The notes beneath the pieces were generated by a model, which saw only the letters and a list, made by a program, of their open reading frames with translations, had not been told where the DNA came from and did no database searches. The translations under genes were made by a program, and so were the position numbers. DNA of 64,000 nucleotides from Labyrinthula sp. Ha (lineage: Eukaryota; Sar; Bigyra; Labyrinthulida; Labyrinthulaceae): the NCBI GenBank assembly GCA_015227615.1, contig JAALGZ010000004.1, positions 1,674,001-1,738,000 on the forward strand. Direction: 5' to 3'. Positions 24,477 through 36,751 of the stretch are shown here, one piece after another. Positions within the stretch are counted from its first letter, which is position 1, and each line of letters opens with the position of its first letter.

Positions 24477-26964
24477 ATGGGTGTAAATGGCCTATGGGAA
24501 CTCTTAGCACCAGCAAGTCGAAGAGTTGACATTCAGACTTTACATGGTAAAGTTCTAGCAGTAGACATCTCAATTTGGTTAATTCAATTTATTTATGGTA
24601 GATTTCGTTCTCTATATATTGTTTTAGCTATGAAAGAAAGAGAATCAGGGGAAATTGTCCGAAGTGCGCACATTCTTGGAACACTTAGAAGAATCCTGAA
24701 ACTTATTTCGCACCAAGTATCTTCTAAGTTAGTCTAAGTTTTAGATAAAACCTGTTTTTGTTTTTGATGGAAGTGTTCCAGCCCTCAAGAAAGAGACTAT
24801 CAGAAGAAGAAGACAGTTGCGACAGAAACAAGAAAAACTAATCAAAGCTACAGCTGAAAAACTTGTGCTAAACAATCTTCTTCAAAAAAAACTGGAACTT
24901 GCCCAAATTTCTCAGAAATCATCTCCAAAGATTCCTCACAATATTAGGAAAAGAATAGATAAACATCTGGAAAACTCTGGTACAAACGAGTTTTTTCCTG
25001 CCAATGAATTGCCAAAGATTCCACATAGCAAACAACCAATAAACATTCTTCCTGATCTTAATATATCTCTTGAGTCTTTAGATGACCTCAACCAAGATTT
25101 CCTCGCTCAATTTCCATTACACCATCAATACGAAATTTTACAACATTTCAAGAATAAGACTCTAGCTCAGGAACCTACTAACAAACTTATTTCTTCTACT
25201 CTCAACGAGGAAAGCGGTGGAGAACGAGTATTTAAGAGCGTACGAGATCGTGGTTATCAATTTGAAAGTGTTAATAACGACTTAAACGGTAACCTTCAGC
25301 AAACTCTACAGCAGTATAGCAACGGACAAATGCAAGAATTTCTTGATAGATGTGCGCAAAAACAGAAAATTGAATCGTTAGAGAAAATACTTGTGAACGG
25401 TCAAGTTGGAAGGAAGGTGGTATCTGAAAAAGACACTTATTATATCTTGAGAGAAATAAGGGAAGAAGAAAAGAAGAGTAGAAGAAAAGAAGTAGAAGAT
25501 GGTAAGGATCTTGGAATGGAAGTACAAGCTAGTGATGACGAGGAAAGCATAGTAACAGCTGCTGATGAATTTGAAGAGCTTAACTTCGTAAAAGAAGATG
25601 TCAGACCACGAGAAAAGAGAAAGTTTGCATGTTTGAAGTTTGAGGACGAATTTAGCGCAAAATCCACCGAAATCAACTTGGACCGAGTAGAAGTTATTGA
25701 CAGTGATTCTTCAGAAGAAGAAATTGAATGGGATGCAGAGCCTGATGTTGCGGCTCCGGTACAGGAACCTTTAGCAGATGAAAAAAGGCGAAACTTACGC
25801 TCTTCAACCAAGGCTTCTTTTATAGAGCTGCCAAAAACACCAAGAATAGTTGTTCAAGAAGTTGAAACTTCTGAGAGTTCAAGACATCAAGTGGAAAAGA
25901 GAGAAGAAGGAAGCTCCCAAGTTATTGGACAACCAAATGATCTGACTCCGCTTTTGGAGATAGCAGAAACGAAAAATGAACCAACAGAACAGGTAGAGAA
26001 GATTAATTTAATAGAAGAAAACGAGGAAGATATCCCTGAAAAATTAAAAATAAGTCTTGAAGATCTGGAGAAAAATTTGAAGGAACAAGCAGCAGAAAAT
26101 AGGAAGAAGCTACGTTCTTTAGAATCTTCGCAGTTCCAGGTGACTAAGACAATGATTGATGAAGTGAAGAGATTAATAACTCTGTTTGGATTTCCTTTTA
26201 TCGAAGCGCCAATGGAAGCTGAAGCACAGTGTGCTCTCTTGGAGAAGATGAATTATGTAGATGGAGTTATAACAAATGATTCTGATGTTTTTCTATTTGG
26301 TGCAGAAAACGTGTACAAAAACATTTTCATGGATAAGAAATTTGTAGAAGCTTATAAGATGAGGGATATAGAAAAAAAGCTTAGATTAAACAGGGAAAAA
26401 ATTATCTTGCTCGCTCTTTTATTAGGGTCTGATTACACAGAGGGAGTAAAAAATATTGGTATAGTGAATGGGACAGAAATTGTTCAAGAGTACCCTACTT
26501 TAGAAGAATTTGGGCAATTAAAAAAGTGGGTTGAAAGTGTATCGGTTCGACAAAGGAACACGAAGGCATCTGCTTCAAGAAAAGAGTTCTGGCTAAAGCA
26601 TAAAAATGTAAAGAAGAGCTGGGTGTTACCTGAAGGATTTCCATCTAGAAGAGTAGTTGATGCATATGAGAATCCAGAGGTTCTGGCAGAGGAAGAGGTA
26701 GGCAAAAAATTAAAGAAGAAAGGAGCAAAGTTTTGGCAAAAACCAAAAGAAGATAAGCTGAATTCCTTTCTGAGTAGGAAACTGGGCTTGACTCCTCATA
26801 CTATTCAAAAAATACTGGAAGAACCACTGAGAGCATATAACGCTGTTAGTGCTCAAAGGACTATTGATTCTTATTTTATATCATATGAGGATAATGTGGA
26901 AGTTGCAAGGATTCGTTCAAAGAGATTGAAGAAAGCAATGAAACTGGAAGATGGTCAAACTTGA
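24477..26964 (+). CDS. XPG/Rad2-family structure-specific endonuclease (ERCC5-like)
   Basis: Exons 24477-24716 and 24745-26964, joined over a 28-nt GT...AG intron, give 819 residues. The N domain starts MGVNGLWELLAPASRR with AVDIS (first catalytic Asp) and PVFVFDGSVPALKK (second). A long, acidic, low-complexity spacer (about residues 110-540) is typical of XPG/Rad2 rather than FEN1 or EXO1. The I domain has EAPMEAEAQCA (about 565), TNDSDVFLFGA (about 591) and LGSDYTEGV (about 641), the remaining metal-binding acids and the DNA-binding helix-hairpin-helix. QRTIDSYF near residue 784 fits the PCNA-binding PIP box (Q-x-x-I-x-x-Y-F), and a basic tail follows. Role: 3' incision in nucleotide excision repair. 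Without splicing the N-terminal domain would be lost. Confidence 0.95.
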
Positions 26965-28846
26965 CTAGTCTTACTTGCTATGAGATTCTTGCCATAGAAA
27001 CTCTCATTTATGGGCTTGTTTGGAAGAAATGCTATGGTCCTTCTTCTAGCGATATCGAAGGAACATCATGCTGCAGACGGAAGTAGTTAACGATTGGACA
27101 TCAACAACATAAAATACAAGTTTGGGAAGACATTAGAACATGATTCACTATCTATCATTTGCATCAATAGAAGAAATGTAACAAAATTTGCTTTTCTTTT
27201 CCGCCATCTTAATGGTTCCTTGAAAGGAATCAATGACTTTTCCGAACAAACTGAAGTATCTTTAAAACGTTTTGCAGCTCTTAAAAGTATTAATTAATTT
27301 TAAGAAACTTCGTTGACACCGAATGAACTTTTAATTCACTATCCCATGATTTTGCTCAAAATTTGGCGTCAGATTCTACGAAAACATCATTTGAAAACTC
27401 AGCGTTTGTGTGAAATAAACGGAAGAAGCAAAACTAGCTCAAAATGTTTATTCCTTTATCTGAAACCATTAGAATGGCTGAAATCAGCAGAAGAAATTCA
27501 ATATGCTAAAGGCCTGGCATGTAAAAGACAGTAAGAATTATATTCTACGATTTTTAATGTAGAAATGAGAGCTTGCTGTTGAAGTTAATCTTTTCATCTT
27601 TTTTTTTGTTATCAGGTTGCTCATTTTATTTTATTTCTTAAGTATTTACTTGGATCGAACTAAACATTAGCGTCTAAGAACACTTTCTAGCAGCGTTTTG
27701 GCAGAGAATAATTAATTGCCGTACTTCGCTAGATAAGGTGGTCATAATTTCTAGATCAACACCTTAACGCAAAGAACATTCGTATTTCATTGCTAAGTCA
27801 AGCAGCAGTTTAATGTTTTGTTGCGCCAATTCATAGCTTTGGGTTATTTCCCCCTAACAGTATAAGGCTTCGGGATTCAGATGTGGAGTTGATAAAGCTA
27901 TCTTAACCCTATATGGTCAACACATTATTTTGATTTCTTGCTCTCAGTGAACTTCCTGGAGTGTTTGATTAGTAAAACATTCAGAAACAATTATTTCTTC
28001 TCCAGTACCTATTATCAGTACTATAAGAAAACCGGAAGTACCATTGCAAACAATCAAAGAATTAATTTTTATTAAAAAAATTGAATACCGTATCTTCATT
28101 GCCATACTATGAAAGTATTTAACTTTTTCTCAACACAAAAATTTCCTCTCTGATTAATTTCACTACTAAAGACAACAAACCATATCATTCACCACCCTTT
28201 AAAACCGTGGGGAAAGAAATAAATAACTAAGCATATATAATTTTTAATAGGAGGTCTTAAATTAATTTATTCATACCTTCTTTTCCTTTTGCACCTCTCT
28301 GGCGGCACTAAATTAGTTTCATGTTAAGTTGAGCAAACCACTCAAAATACTTTCTTTCCAGTGTTAATTCTCAAAATACACTAGGCCTTTGGAGTTATTA
28401 GTTTTCCATTTCCTTACTTTTTTTCTGAAATCCTTGGCCAAATAAAGATTCAGTCATAGGTTATATTATTATGGTTTCTTTTCTAGAGAGATTATTCCAT
28501 GTAGTATTTCACTCTACCACGTCATTAGGAAGTCTAAACATCTTAGGCCATTTGGCCAGGGATATAATCTTTGGCGCACAAGCCTCTTGTATAAATTCAA
28601 AACCAACAAAACAACGAAATCAATAAAGATGGGCTTTTGTTGAAGTATAGGACTGCTTAAAACTAGACAAGGTACATTTCCAAAACTTTTTTCAATGAAG
28701 ATAAAACTTCACTCGCCGGTATGATTTTAATGAAATTACTATTACTTTTAATTTTCTGAGAAAGTTTATTTTTTTAGATGTTGCGATACTTGTCACCAAT
28801 GGAAAACTTACTCAAACCAAAAGCATTTCTCTAAGTAAATTAAAGT
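26965..28846. other. Intergenic interval between XPG and cytochrome b5 reductase
   Basis: About 1.9 kb containing two + strand open frames of 67 and 73 codons without motifs, most likely chance. I see no RNA gene or repeat. The two genes on either side are convergent, so it should contain only their 3' ends. Confidence 0.5.
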
Positions 28847-29677
28847 TTAAAACTTGTAAACTGTAGATGCATCAAACCCAAGGTCTCCTAGGATTCCTGT
28901 AACTTCTGGTTTATCTCTTGGTCCACAGAAAGCATTATACATCCCTGGTGGACCACATACAAAGATCTTCATATCAGGTTCAGGTTCTCCAAAGAAAGTC
29001 TTAACCATGTCACCAGTGATAAATCCTCTATCACCTTGCCAGTCACTGTTTGCAGGTTCTTTATCCAAAACATGTTTCACACTAAGTCTTGGATTATTCT
29101 CCCACTGGTCTAGAATCTCCTTACCAAGAATATCCTTTTGCGTCTGGCTTCCATAAAGCATCTTCACTTCAGTCTTATCTTCTAGATTTCCTAGTATTGC
29201 GTGAAGTGCTTGTACCATTGGCGTAATTCCTGTTCCTCCCACAAGCATACAAATCTTCTTCTTTCCGAACGGATACTGAGTTTTCACGTTGAACTTGATA
29301 TGTTTGAACATAACCTTCTCTCCAACAGGAAGATCATTCAAGTAATTGGACATCTTTCCGTCTGGATAAATCTTGATCAAGAGTTCGAATTCTCCGACAG
29401 TTGCGTTAGTAGATACCGGCGTGTAGGGGCGGACAATAGGGTTGTTCTCTGCATCGGTGAGAGGTGCTTTTGCTAGTATGCAGGCACAAGTTGATAAATT
29501 CAGAGGTTTTGTAACATCAGGGGTTGCAAAAGTGAATAAGACAGTGTTGTGGTTCACTTTAGTTTTCTTTTTTAACGCAACGAAGTTGTTATCTTCAAAC
29601 TCAGCTGTGAATTGGCACAAGTTTGGGGCAACCACAGAGTAGGTTGGATCGCCAATTTGCCATTGAGTTGTTGTCAT
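28847..29677 (-). CDS. NADH-cytochrome b5 reductase
   Basis: 276 residues, single exon. FAD-binding motif RPYTPVS (83-89) and the flavin phosphate motif GKMSNYL (107-113) lie in the N-terminal barrel; NADH-binding motifs GGTGITPM (147-154) and CGPPGM (241-246) lie in the C-terminal domain, and the protein ends VYKF as many family members do. The FKHIKFNVKTQYPFGKK segment resembles the mitochondrial-type enzymes of protists and plants. Role: transfers electrons from NADH through FAD to cytochrome b5. There is no obvious N-terminal membrane anchor, so location is uncertain. The region before the ATG separates it from tRNA-Phe on the other strand by 140 bases. Confidence 0.93.
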   Translation of the reverse strand: MTTTQWQIGDPTYSVVAPNLCQFTAEFEDNNFVALKKKTKVNHNTVLFTFATPDVTKPLNLSTCACILAKAPLTDAENNPIVRPYTPVSTNATVGEFELLIKIYPDGKMSNYLNDLPVGEKVMFKHIKFNVKTQYPFGKKKICMLVGGTGITPMVQALHAILGNLEDKTEVKMLYGSQTQKDILGKEILDQWENNPRLSVKHVLDKEPANSDWQGDRGFITGDMVKTFFGEPEPDMKIFVCGPPGMYNAFCGPRDKPEVTGILGDLGFDASTVYKF

Positions 29678-29817
29678 GTTTCTTAGAGGGTTTAGTTGGG
29701 TCAGAATGGTTTTAAGACGATTAATCTTTCTCTCTACGGTTTCTTTGCCGTTTGAAAATGGTATCTTTAGTTCATAATCATAAAATTAAATATGTATTTG
29801 GAGTTTCACCATAGAGA

Positions 29818-29890
29818 GCGAGCATAGCTCAGTTGGGAGAGCGCACGACTGAAGATCGTGAGGTCACTAGTTCGATCCTGGTTGCTCGCG
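29818..29890 (+). tRNA. tRNA-Phe (GAA)
   Basis: Complete cloverleaf: acceptor GCGAGCA/TGCTCGC (7 of 7), D arm GCTC-AGTTGGGA-GAGC, anticodon arm CACGA-CTGAAGA-TCGTG with anticodon GAA, variable AGGTC, T arm ACTAG-TTCGATC-CTGGT with one G-T pair. No intron. The discriminator base is G, whereas A73 is an identity element for tRNA-Phe in studied eukaryotes. Confidence 0.95.
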
Positions 29891-29894
29891 TTTT
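29891..29894 (+). terminator. Pol III terminator of tRNA-Phe
   Basis: Four T directly after the discriminator base, a minimal RNA polymerase III stop. Confidence 0.55.
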
Positions 29895-32800
29895 GATCTT
29901 GCATTGTTCTTGGTTTACTTTTTATTAACCTTGGAATACGATTAAGAGAGTTGAATGCCGCATGGGTAAAATATCTAATAAATTCTGACAAAAATGTTGA
30001 AAAAAATATATTAGGTATCGCGTCTGGCATTAATTCCAAGATATGCGAGTTCTTGCAGCCTGTTGAAGTTCAGTGCGGCAACAGCAAGAGGATTGAAAGT
30101 TCAAAGCCCTCTCAAACTGAAAACAATAAGGAACGAAGTACTTATAGACAAATTTTTATATTATATATCTTTCTTTTTCAATCCACCTTAAAATATAATA
30201 TTTAGACGGCGTGATATGGTACTTTTTCCACTTTGATGAAGTCAATAAGTAATGCTTATTAGTCTTTACTGTTTGTTTGGGGGTTCGAAGGCTTCAAACA
30301 CTAAAGCATAGGCAAAATTCAATACTAAAATATAGTTTCGAACATTTTGGTCCAAACATATAATAATATCATATATTTCTGGCTACAGGGGAAATAGAAT
30401 GGTTGTCTTAAGCATAAATGGAAGAATGGAATAGAGGTGATGAGTAAATGAGTAAATGAGTATGCAAATATAGAGTCTGAAAGTAGTAAAACATAAGTTT
30501 GAAAAATGATCTTTGAAACCAATTCAACAAAACTCTATTATTTTGCAGAGTATATGACCACTCGGTTCCTTTGATTTCCTCGAAATCTTTTGTGAAGTTT
30601 ACAATTTTTCTTGGAATACTTGGATGGTGACATTATTATGCCAGTGTTTGTAACCGTATGGAAACTTTAGAGTTAAAGAATTAAAATGATGTAACTAAGC
30701 GCAAAATTTTAGTAAAAGATATTCTGATTTATACTGAGTACCAAAAGCGCTAAAACTAATAATCATCATTTATTCTTCAAAGGAAAACAATGACAAGGAA
30801 TCAGCTCACAAAAGCAGTTTTGCGAGCCTCAAGATCTTCTCACCAGTTTAACTAAAACATTGTGCATTCTTCCAGTAGTATATGTGTTTTCCTCATGAAA
30901 CAAGTTTTGTAGCAAGAATTGCAAGTAATTTTTGGAATGTTAGAGGAGATATTTCATTTCTCGAAAGCAGCTGTTCTAGCTGTGCTTTATGTTTAATATG
31001 ATGGAGTGTCTTGCAGACAAGTTTTTTGTTAGACTCTCTGCATACCCCCCCCTTATATTTTCTTAGTAATGAAAAACTGCAGTTTTTCTTTTACTTTGAA
31101 TTTACTGTTTTGGAGCCGCTTTATTTGTCTTATCATACTGTAATTCCGAAAATTCCACCTTGGTACAGTACAACTCCAAATTATTTATAGATGTTACTAA
31201 TACATTCAGAAGTAGCAATAAGTTGATCTATGCTATTGAAAGTGTTCTAAGCCATGATAACTGGTCCTTTTTCTGCAGCTTCCTCCGGTTTTCTTTCACT
31301 TTCTAGACAAACTGGATAAGTTTATGATCGTTCTAGATGAATGTTCGCAATGGCTATGCACACATAGCGACAGTTCTGTTACTTTTTCTCATTAACCCGC
31401 CTAATCATGTTTAATACAAGCTTATTTTGCTTCAGATAGAAAAATTCAAACATAAAGAAACATGAAACTTCAAAGAGAAACAAGGGAAAGTAATAATGTG
31501 GAACAAATATTGTTAAGATAATAAACCTAATTAAGATGCTACAATAGGGGGTTGTTGTTGGTTTCAACTATATTTTTGCTTTTCTAGTTCATCAATAGCA
31601 CTTTTCAAAGTGACATTAAGCCTAATTTTTTAGCTACCCAAGAGATTTGCTAACCGATATATGTCAATATTTTGTACACATAGGAAGAATGTAGATGCAA
31701 TTATCCATCTTCTTCTTCTAAGTACAGGTTCATATTGTTTGGATTAGCTATTTATTCGCCTAATTTTACTAGGGAGTAGATTTTCATATCTGTACATACG
31801 GTTAATAGTAGAAAGATGTTGACAGCTAAACTAGCCTTTTTCTACCTCTAGAATTGCCTTTCTGGTTTTTAGAAGAAAAAATGACGAATAGAGTTTTCCA
31901 CTTGAATAAATGATATGTATTAGTAAGCACAAAGAATCACTCAATAAAAGCAGCACCTGGAGAAAGTTGCACGATGGCTAGGGGTTAAATATATCGTGAT
32001 TTGACAATGAGGTGAAAATAAAATAATTGTAATTTATCTCCACAACTTAAAAATAGACTCCTTAAAGTTTTCATAGTGGAACTGAAGTAATAAGAACCAG
32101 AGGTTGTCCCCCACTTTCTCTTGGCTATATACTTACTAATTCCTAAGCAAAAAATATTGTAAAGGAAAAAACTATAGTTAAGAACTAGAAATAGTAGAGT
32201 ACCCGTACTTGCAACATATATGGCGATGGAAATAACTAAAGGAATTCTCTAGATTATTTCACAGCTATGCTAAGAATAAACTATTTAAGAATGTAAATTG
32301 ATATATACAAATTCAATGTTGCACATTTTTCAAGATATATTCTTATTTCAAGCCAAGCCGAACTCAACGGTTCTACAATCATAATCATGCTGATTAACAA
32401 TTTGCATATCTACTTTGCTACATGATTACATGAAGAGACTAAACTAATCTCCGCTTCTTGAGACTACGCGTCTGATAACAATAATAACCATGTCTGTCTG
32501 GCAATGATTTAATTTGACCACTAGGACTCTGCTACACTCACCGATACTTGAGATATTATGGAGCTATTTGTCCTATATTTGATTTTTGAGAGTTAGTTCC
32601 ATTGAGCAAACGCCTGTTAGATGGTAAGGTATTGCTGTTTCCCCCAATAAAATATTTTGGGTAGTTTGAATCTAATCCAAAACTTAAGAACAAAGCTATG
32701 AAATATAGAGTCACGAGTTCTAGATTGACCCAACAAAGTATACAACATTGTACGGCCTTGACTATTGGTGCTGGGAAAACTGCATTTTTTTATATAGAAT

Positions 32801-34015
32801 TCTGGAAGGTTTAAATTCTTATCTCGAGTTTTCAACTCCGGTCTCTGGTTTCGTCCAACAAGTTTCCTAGGTTTAAGTAGTCATATGTAGGTATACTGTA
32901 GTGCTGCTTCTCCTTCGAGAGCTGAGCTAAAAGTTCGATGATTGTGTTGTCGCAGTACTGCAGTTCTTGCATACTCTAACAGGTTTCGGTTTCATCTATG
33001 CAGTTTTCCTGTTACAAGATACTTAAATTCATTTGATATAGCTGATGCTGCGGCTTATGCGATAGTTCCTTGAAAATTAGGGTTTCGTAGTTAGAAAGTT
33101 TGATTCTGAGCATTGAAAAGGTGCTTTGATTTGCAGTGGTTTTTCAGCGTTTCTATTGTTTCAATCATATCATCTTGGAAATGGATCCTCTTCTAAAATG
33201 TATTTTTTTTTGTCATGCATCGGTAATAATGGTTACCCGTATCCTACAAAGTCAATTTCCAACATACAAACATCTATTTTGCGAGCTAGATTTAGTGAAA
33301 GCACTAGGACCATGTCGCTCTTTTCTTTAACTTTGGTAGCTTGCTCGACATGTTCTTCAGATAATAATTTCACCGCACCGGTGACATTCGCAGAAAGTCT
33401 CTAGTTAGTTCACTTTTCCAATCTAAAGCTACTTCCATATTTTTCTTAGGTTTTTTACAAGCACTTCAGTTAATTCCCTGTAACAGCAAGATGTTATAGG
33501 ATCGTCAAAAAGGGAGTAAGTAATTGAGCGTAATAGCGATGAGATCACCCATTATACCGGACTCTAAAAGAACTCTTTGCTGCCATTCGCTCACTACGTC
33601 TGTAACCCCCGTGCAGTGCTTCAGTAATAGTACTACATTCAAAAATCTTGTCAGATAAAATTACTTCGATCATTTTGAGCAATCTAAGGTCTAACGACAA
33701 ATAGCTCATAAAAACTCATTGACTTGAATGGGGTAGGCTTGATTTCATAAGCTCAGCATATTAGAAACTAAAGAAAGATAATTTTTGAGTTAAAACGTAT
33801 ACTTTTTATTTTTGCTGTTATAATTTCACACCCTCTGCAAAGACTTGCGGCCATTTTATTAATGATAATAATTCGAAACGCATTTTCTGGGCTTCCCATC
33901 AAGAAAAAAATAGCCCAAGTGGAGTACTTGTTAATTTAACCGAACATTGTAACAAAAAAATACAACTTCGGGAAGATATGTTTCAAATATCTATCTCCTT
34001 GTTAATACAGGAAGA
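29895..34015. other. Gene-poor interval with a degenerate coding-like patch
   Basis: About 4.1 kb. Most shows nothing recognisable. On the minus strand between about 33560 and 32620 several adjacent short stretches look protein-like (an amphipathic AVKLLSEEHVEQATKV stretch near 33350, for example) in shifting frames. This may be a decayed gene or element, but I cannot name a family. Confidence 0.4.
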
Positions 34016-36733
34016 TTAAGTTTTTACAGGAGGGTTTCTTAACACTTCAACTTTTTCTCGTCTAATGATTATCTCCGCTCTCTGTTTCTCAATCTTAATT
34101 TCAACTTGCTTCCTTTTCTTAGCCAATATAGAGACATTCTGTTTCCGTTTTTGCTTCTCTAAGCCCATTTGTTCTACATTTAATCGAAGCATTCTTGCAA
34201 GATGTCGCGTCTCGTACCTTTGAGTAGTGCCAGTTACTGATTTAGAATCATAGTAGGGCATGGAGGATTTACATACTCTCTCAAGTTCCAAAATCATTGA
34301 CATCATATTGGATTCAATTGTGCTCAGGGTTTTTTGCTCATTTCTCTGCTCTCTAGCTAGCTTATTCAATTTTTGAATCAGTTCATCAAGTTTTTTTATT
34401 GAAATCTGAAGTTTGTCGTTCAGTTTTTTCAGTTTGAAAGATTGCTTAAACTCTTTCTTTAGGAAAAATTTACGATAAACCTTTTGTATAAGGCAGGCTG
34501 CACTTTGTTTGAACTGTTCATAGTTTCTTTTATACTCTAAGTCCACCCTAATACAATATGCTCTGTAGCATCGATAACAACCTTGAATTTTCCTTGCAAA
34601 GCCTTGCTCTAAGTCTGACAGCTTCTTGAATCCCCTAAAAACTGCAGCAACCTGTTTCCCACAATAGCCTCTCCATATCTTCTGAATTAAAACTGCAGCT
34701 TGGTTTCTTCTTTCCAAGATTGCTTGATTCTTAAGTTTCGCAAACAATTTATAAGTCTCTTTTCTTCTTAAAGCATTTTGTATTCTAATACAGGACCGAA
34801 GTTCCAACATTTGTCTTTCCTTTTTTCTACGAGCTCGATTACAAATTAACTTGGCAGAATTAACTCTAAACATTAGCTGGATTGATAAAGCTTTCACGTT
34901 CTGAAGCTTTTTCAGAGCAGTAATCTTTTCTCGAGTCTCAACCAAAGAGATCCTAGCTCGTTTTGCTAGTACGAGATGAGCAAAAGAAGTAACTTTAATG
35001 GCCCCTAGTTTAAGTTTTTCTTCTTCCCTGGCCTTTGCCGCTAGCTTTTCCTTCTTCTCATTTTGCAGAAGTGATAATGTACATCGTGCAACGTAACCAC
35101 GAAAGACATTTTGAATGGTAACAACATTTTTCTCTTGGATCAAAACATTTTTTCTATTTTTAAACTTTCGGTGCAAAGAAACAATCCACAAGTAATGCTT
35201 CCAGATTCTCTTGATGATCACCGCTGCAGAATTACACTGTTTCCTGCAGGTTTCTAATCGAAGTCGTTTACTCGCGATCGCCTTCCTGTAGAGTGGTTGC
35301 AAGCGGACAATTAACCACATCATCGTTTTCAACCTTTTTCTTTCTCTTGCTCCCCCAATTTCTTTTACACGCCTCATGAACTTTTGAATGACACAAGCAG
35401 CATTCATTTCTCTTACAGACTTCTCAAATTCATGAATCAAGTAAGTAGCGTATTTTGGATCCCCTTTAAGAGGAACAAAAGCACATCTGTCATTCGCAAG
35501 TTCTACGAAGGGAAGATTTGCAACTGTTTCTTCCAGAATTTCTCGTGGAAGCAGATCGCAGTTTACTAATTCAAGTCTAATCAAACTTGTACAACCTGTG
35601 AACAGACTTTGAACTCCAGTTTCTGTAATGGTGTTGTTCTCAGAGAGATTTAAAGTTTGGAGTAAAGTAAGGTTAGCTGCAATTGTTTCCAAGGCTCGAT
35701 TTGAAAGATGTTTGCACGATCCCAGATTCAACGATTTCAGTTGGCGCGAATTTACAAGTTCACGAACTGCAGCATCTGTAAGTTTATCATTCTTCTGCAA
35801 GCTCAACTCTACCAGATCAGGAAAACAATGACAGAGCTGCCCTAAGCTCTTCTGAGTAATGTTCCGATTATTTCCAAGACTTAACCCCTTCATTACATAG
35901 AAGCAATCATCCTGCGCCAAAGTGTTAATGAAGAAGTCAGAAATTAGGGTACAAAAGTTCAGAAGAAGGTTTTCCAAGAAGAGACAGTTACGAACTAAGC
36001 TAATCACTCCAGGATTTTTCACAAAGGCGCAACCGCTTATCTTCACAGTAATCAATTTGGTGCAAGTTTGAGCAAGCGAGCTTAGAAAATAATTTCCAAA
36101 TTGTGAAACTTTTTCACAGTCTGATAGATTAAGTTCTTCTAAGTCATGACAACACTGACTTAGTGTAATCAAAGAATTATCCGTAACTAGTTTGTTTTGC
36201 GTTAAACTAAATCTTTTCAACAAGAATGATGTGCTTGAAATGGCCCGGATATAATCATCGTCTACATGTTCTGAAAGAAAAAGAGAGATCTCCAAAAACT
36301 TATTTGACAGGCCAATAGCTCTGAAACCTAAGGAACTAATTTGTGGAAGTCGAGACAGATTTATACATGTTAGTTTCCGGCACAGTTTTGAGAGCAAAAT
36401 CAAACCATCATCAGTGACTTTGGAACAGCCAGAAAGATTTAGTGAAGTCATAGATGGGTGAATTTTTCCTAGTTTCTCTAAACTTTGATCATTGATGACA
36501 AACTCTGTAATCAGCGAAAGGTCAATGTCAGGCCTAAGAGAACAAAAGTTTTCTGTGTCAAAGAAAGTATGCAAGAAGAAGTTGAGCAGTGATTCCTTAG
36601 GTTTCTTCGAGGTTTTAATGGGACTGGTGGGTGGAAGTGCAGATTCTTGAATAGGTAGCTCGGTTTGAGCCAAATTCATTTTAAACTGTTCTAAATACAA
36701 ACTAGATATCAAACTAAATGCACATGCTTTCAT
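34016..36733 (-). CDS. Leucine-rich repeat protein with multiple IQ motifs and a coiled-coil tail
   Basis: 905 residues, single exon. Residues about 90-415 are cysteine-type (AMN1/FBXL-like) leucine-rich repeats such as LNLSGCSKVTDDGL, LNLSDCEKVSQFG and LNLGSCKHLSNRALE. Residues about 435-790 carry eight or nine IQ-type helices (ACVIQKFMRRVKEIGG, VVTIQNVFRGYVAR, AAVLIQKIWRGYCGK, AACLIQKVYRKFF), which bind calmodulin or myosin-light-chain-like proteins. The last 115 residues are Lys/Glu-rich coiled coil. No F-box is evident. LRR-plus-IQ proteins are common among ciliary and cytoskeletal proteins, so a flagellar or scaffold role is an inference. The start at 36733 is 18 bases after the VPS4 stop; Met19 (36679) is an alternative start that leaves more room for a promoter. 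Confidence 0.85.
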   Translation of the reverse strand: MKACAFSLISSLYLEQFKMNLAQTELPIQESALPPTSPIKTSKKPKESLLNFFLHTFFDTENFCSLRPDIDLSLITEFVINDQSLEKLGKIHPSMTSLNLSGCSKVTDDGLILLSKLCRKLTCINLSRLPQISSLGFRAIGLSNKFLEISLFLSEHVDDDYIRAISSTSFLLKRFSLTQNKLVTDNSLITLSQCCHDLEELNLSDCEKVSQFGNYFLSSLAQTCTKLITVKISGCAFVKNPGVISLVRNCLFLENLLLNFCTLISDFFINTLAQDDCFYVMKGLSLGNNRNITQKSLGQLCHCFPDLVELSLQKNDKLTDAAVRELVNSRQLKSLNLGSCKHLSNRALETIAANLTLLQTLNLSENNTITETGVQSLFTGCTSLIRLELVNCDLLPREILEETVANLPFVELANDRCAFVPLKGDPKYATYLIHEFEKSVREMNAACVIQKFMRRVKEIGGARERKRLKTMMWLIVRLQPLYRKAIASKRLRLETCRKQCNSAAVIIKRIWKHYLWIVSLHRKFKNRKNVLIQEKNVVTIQNVFRGYVARCTLSLLQNEKKEKLAAKAREEEKLKLGAIKVTSFAHLVLAKRARISLVETREKITALKKLQNVKALSIQLMFRVNSAKLICNRARRKKERQMLELRSCIRIQNALRRKETYKLFAKLKNQAILERRNQAAVLIQKIWRGYCGKQVAAVFRGFKKLSDLEQGFARKIQGCYRCYRAYCIRVDLEYKRNYEQFKQSAACLIQKVYRKFFLKKEFKQSFKLKKLNDKLQISIKKLDELIQKLNKLAREQRNEQKTLSTIESNMMSMILELERVCKSSMPYYDSKSVTGTTQRYETRHLARMLRLNVEQMGLEKQKRKQNVSILAKKRKQVEIKIEKQRAEIIIRREKVEVLRNPPVKT

Positions 36734-36751
36734 AGGATAATATCATCCGGA

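Noticed and set aside
27094-27534. Two + strand frames of 67 and 73 codons after XPG
   Set aside because: No motif, lengths expected by chance, and no way to join them to XPG by a 28-32 nt intron.
33126-33404. 92-codon + strand frame
   Set aside because: The opposite strand looks more protein-like; this frame is probably its shadow, and it matches no family.
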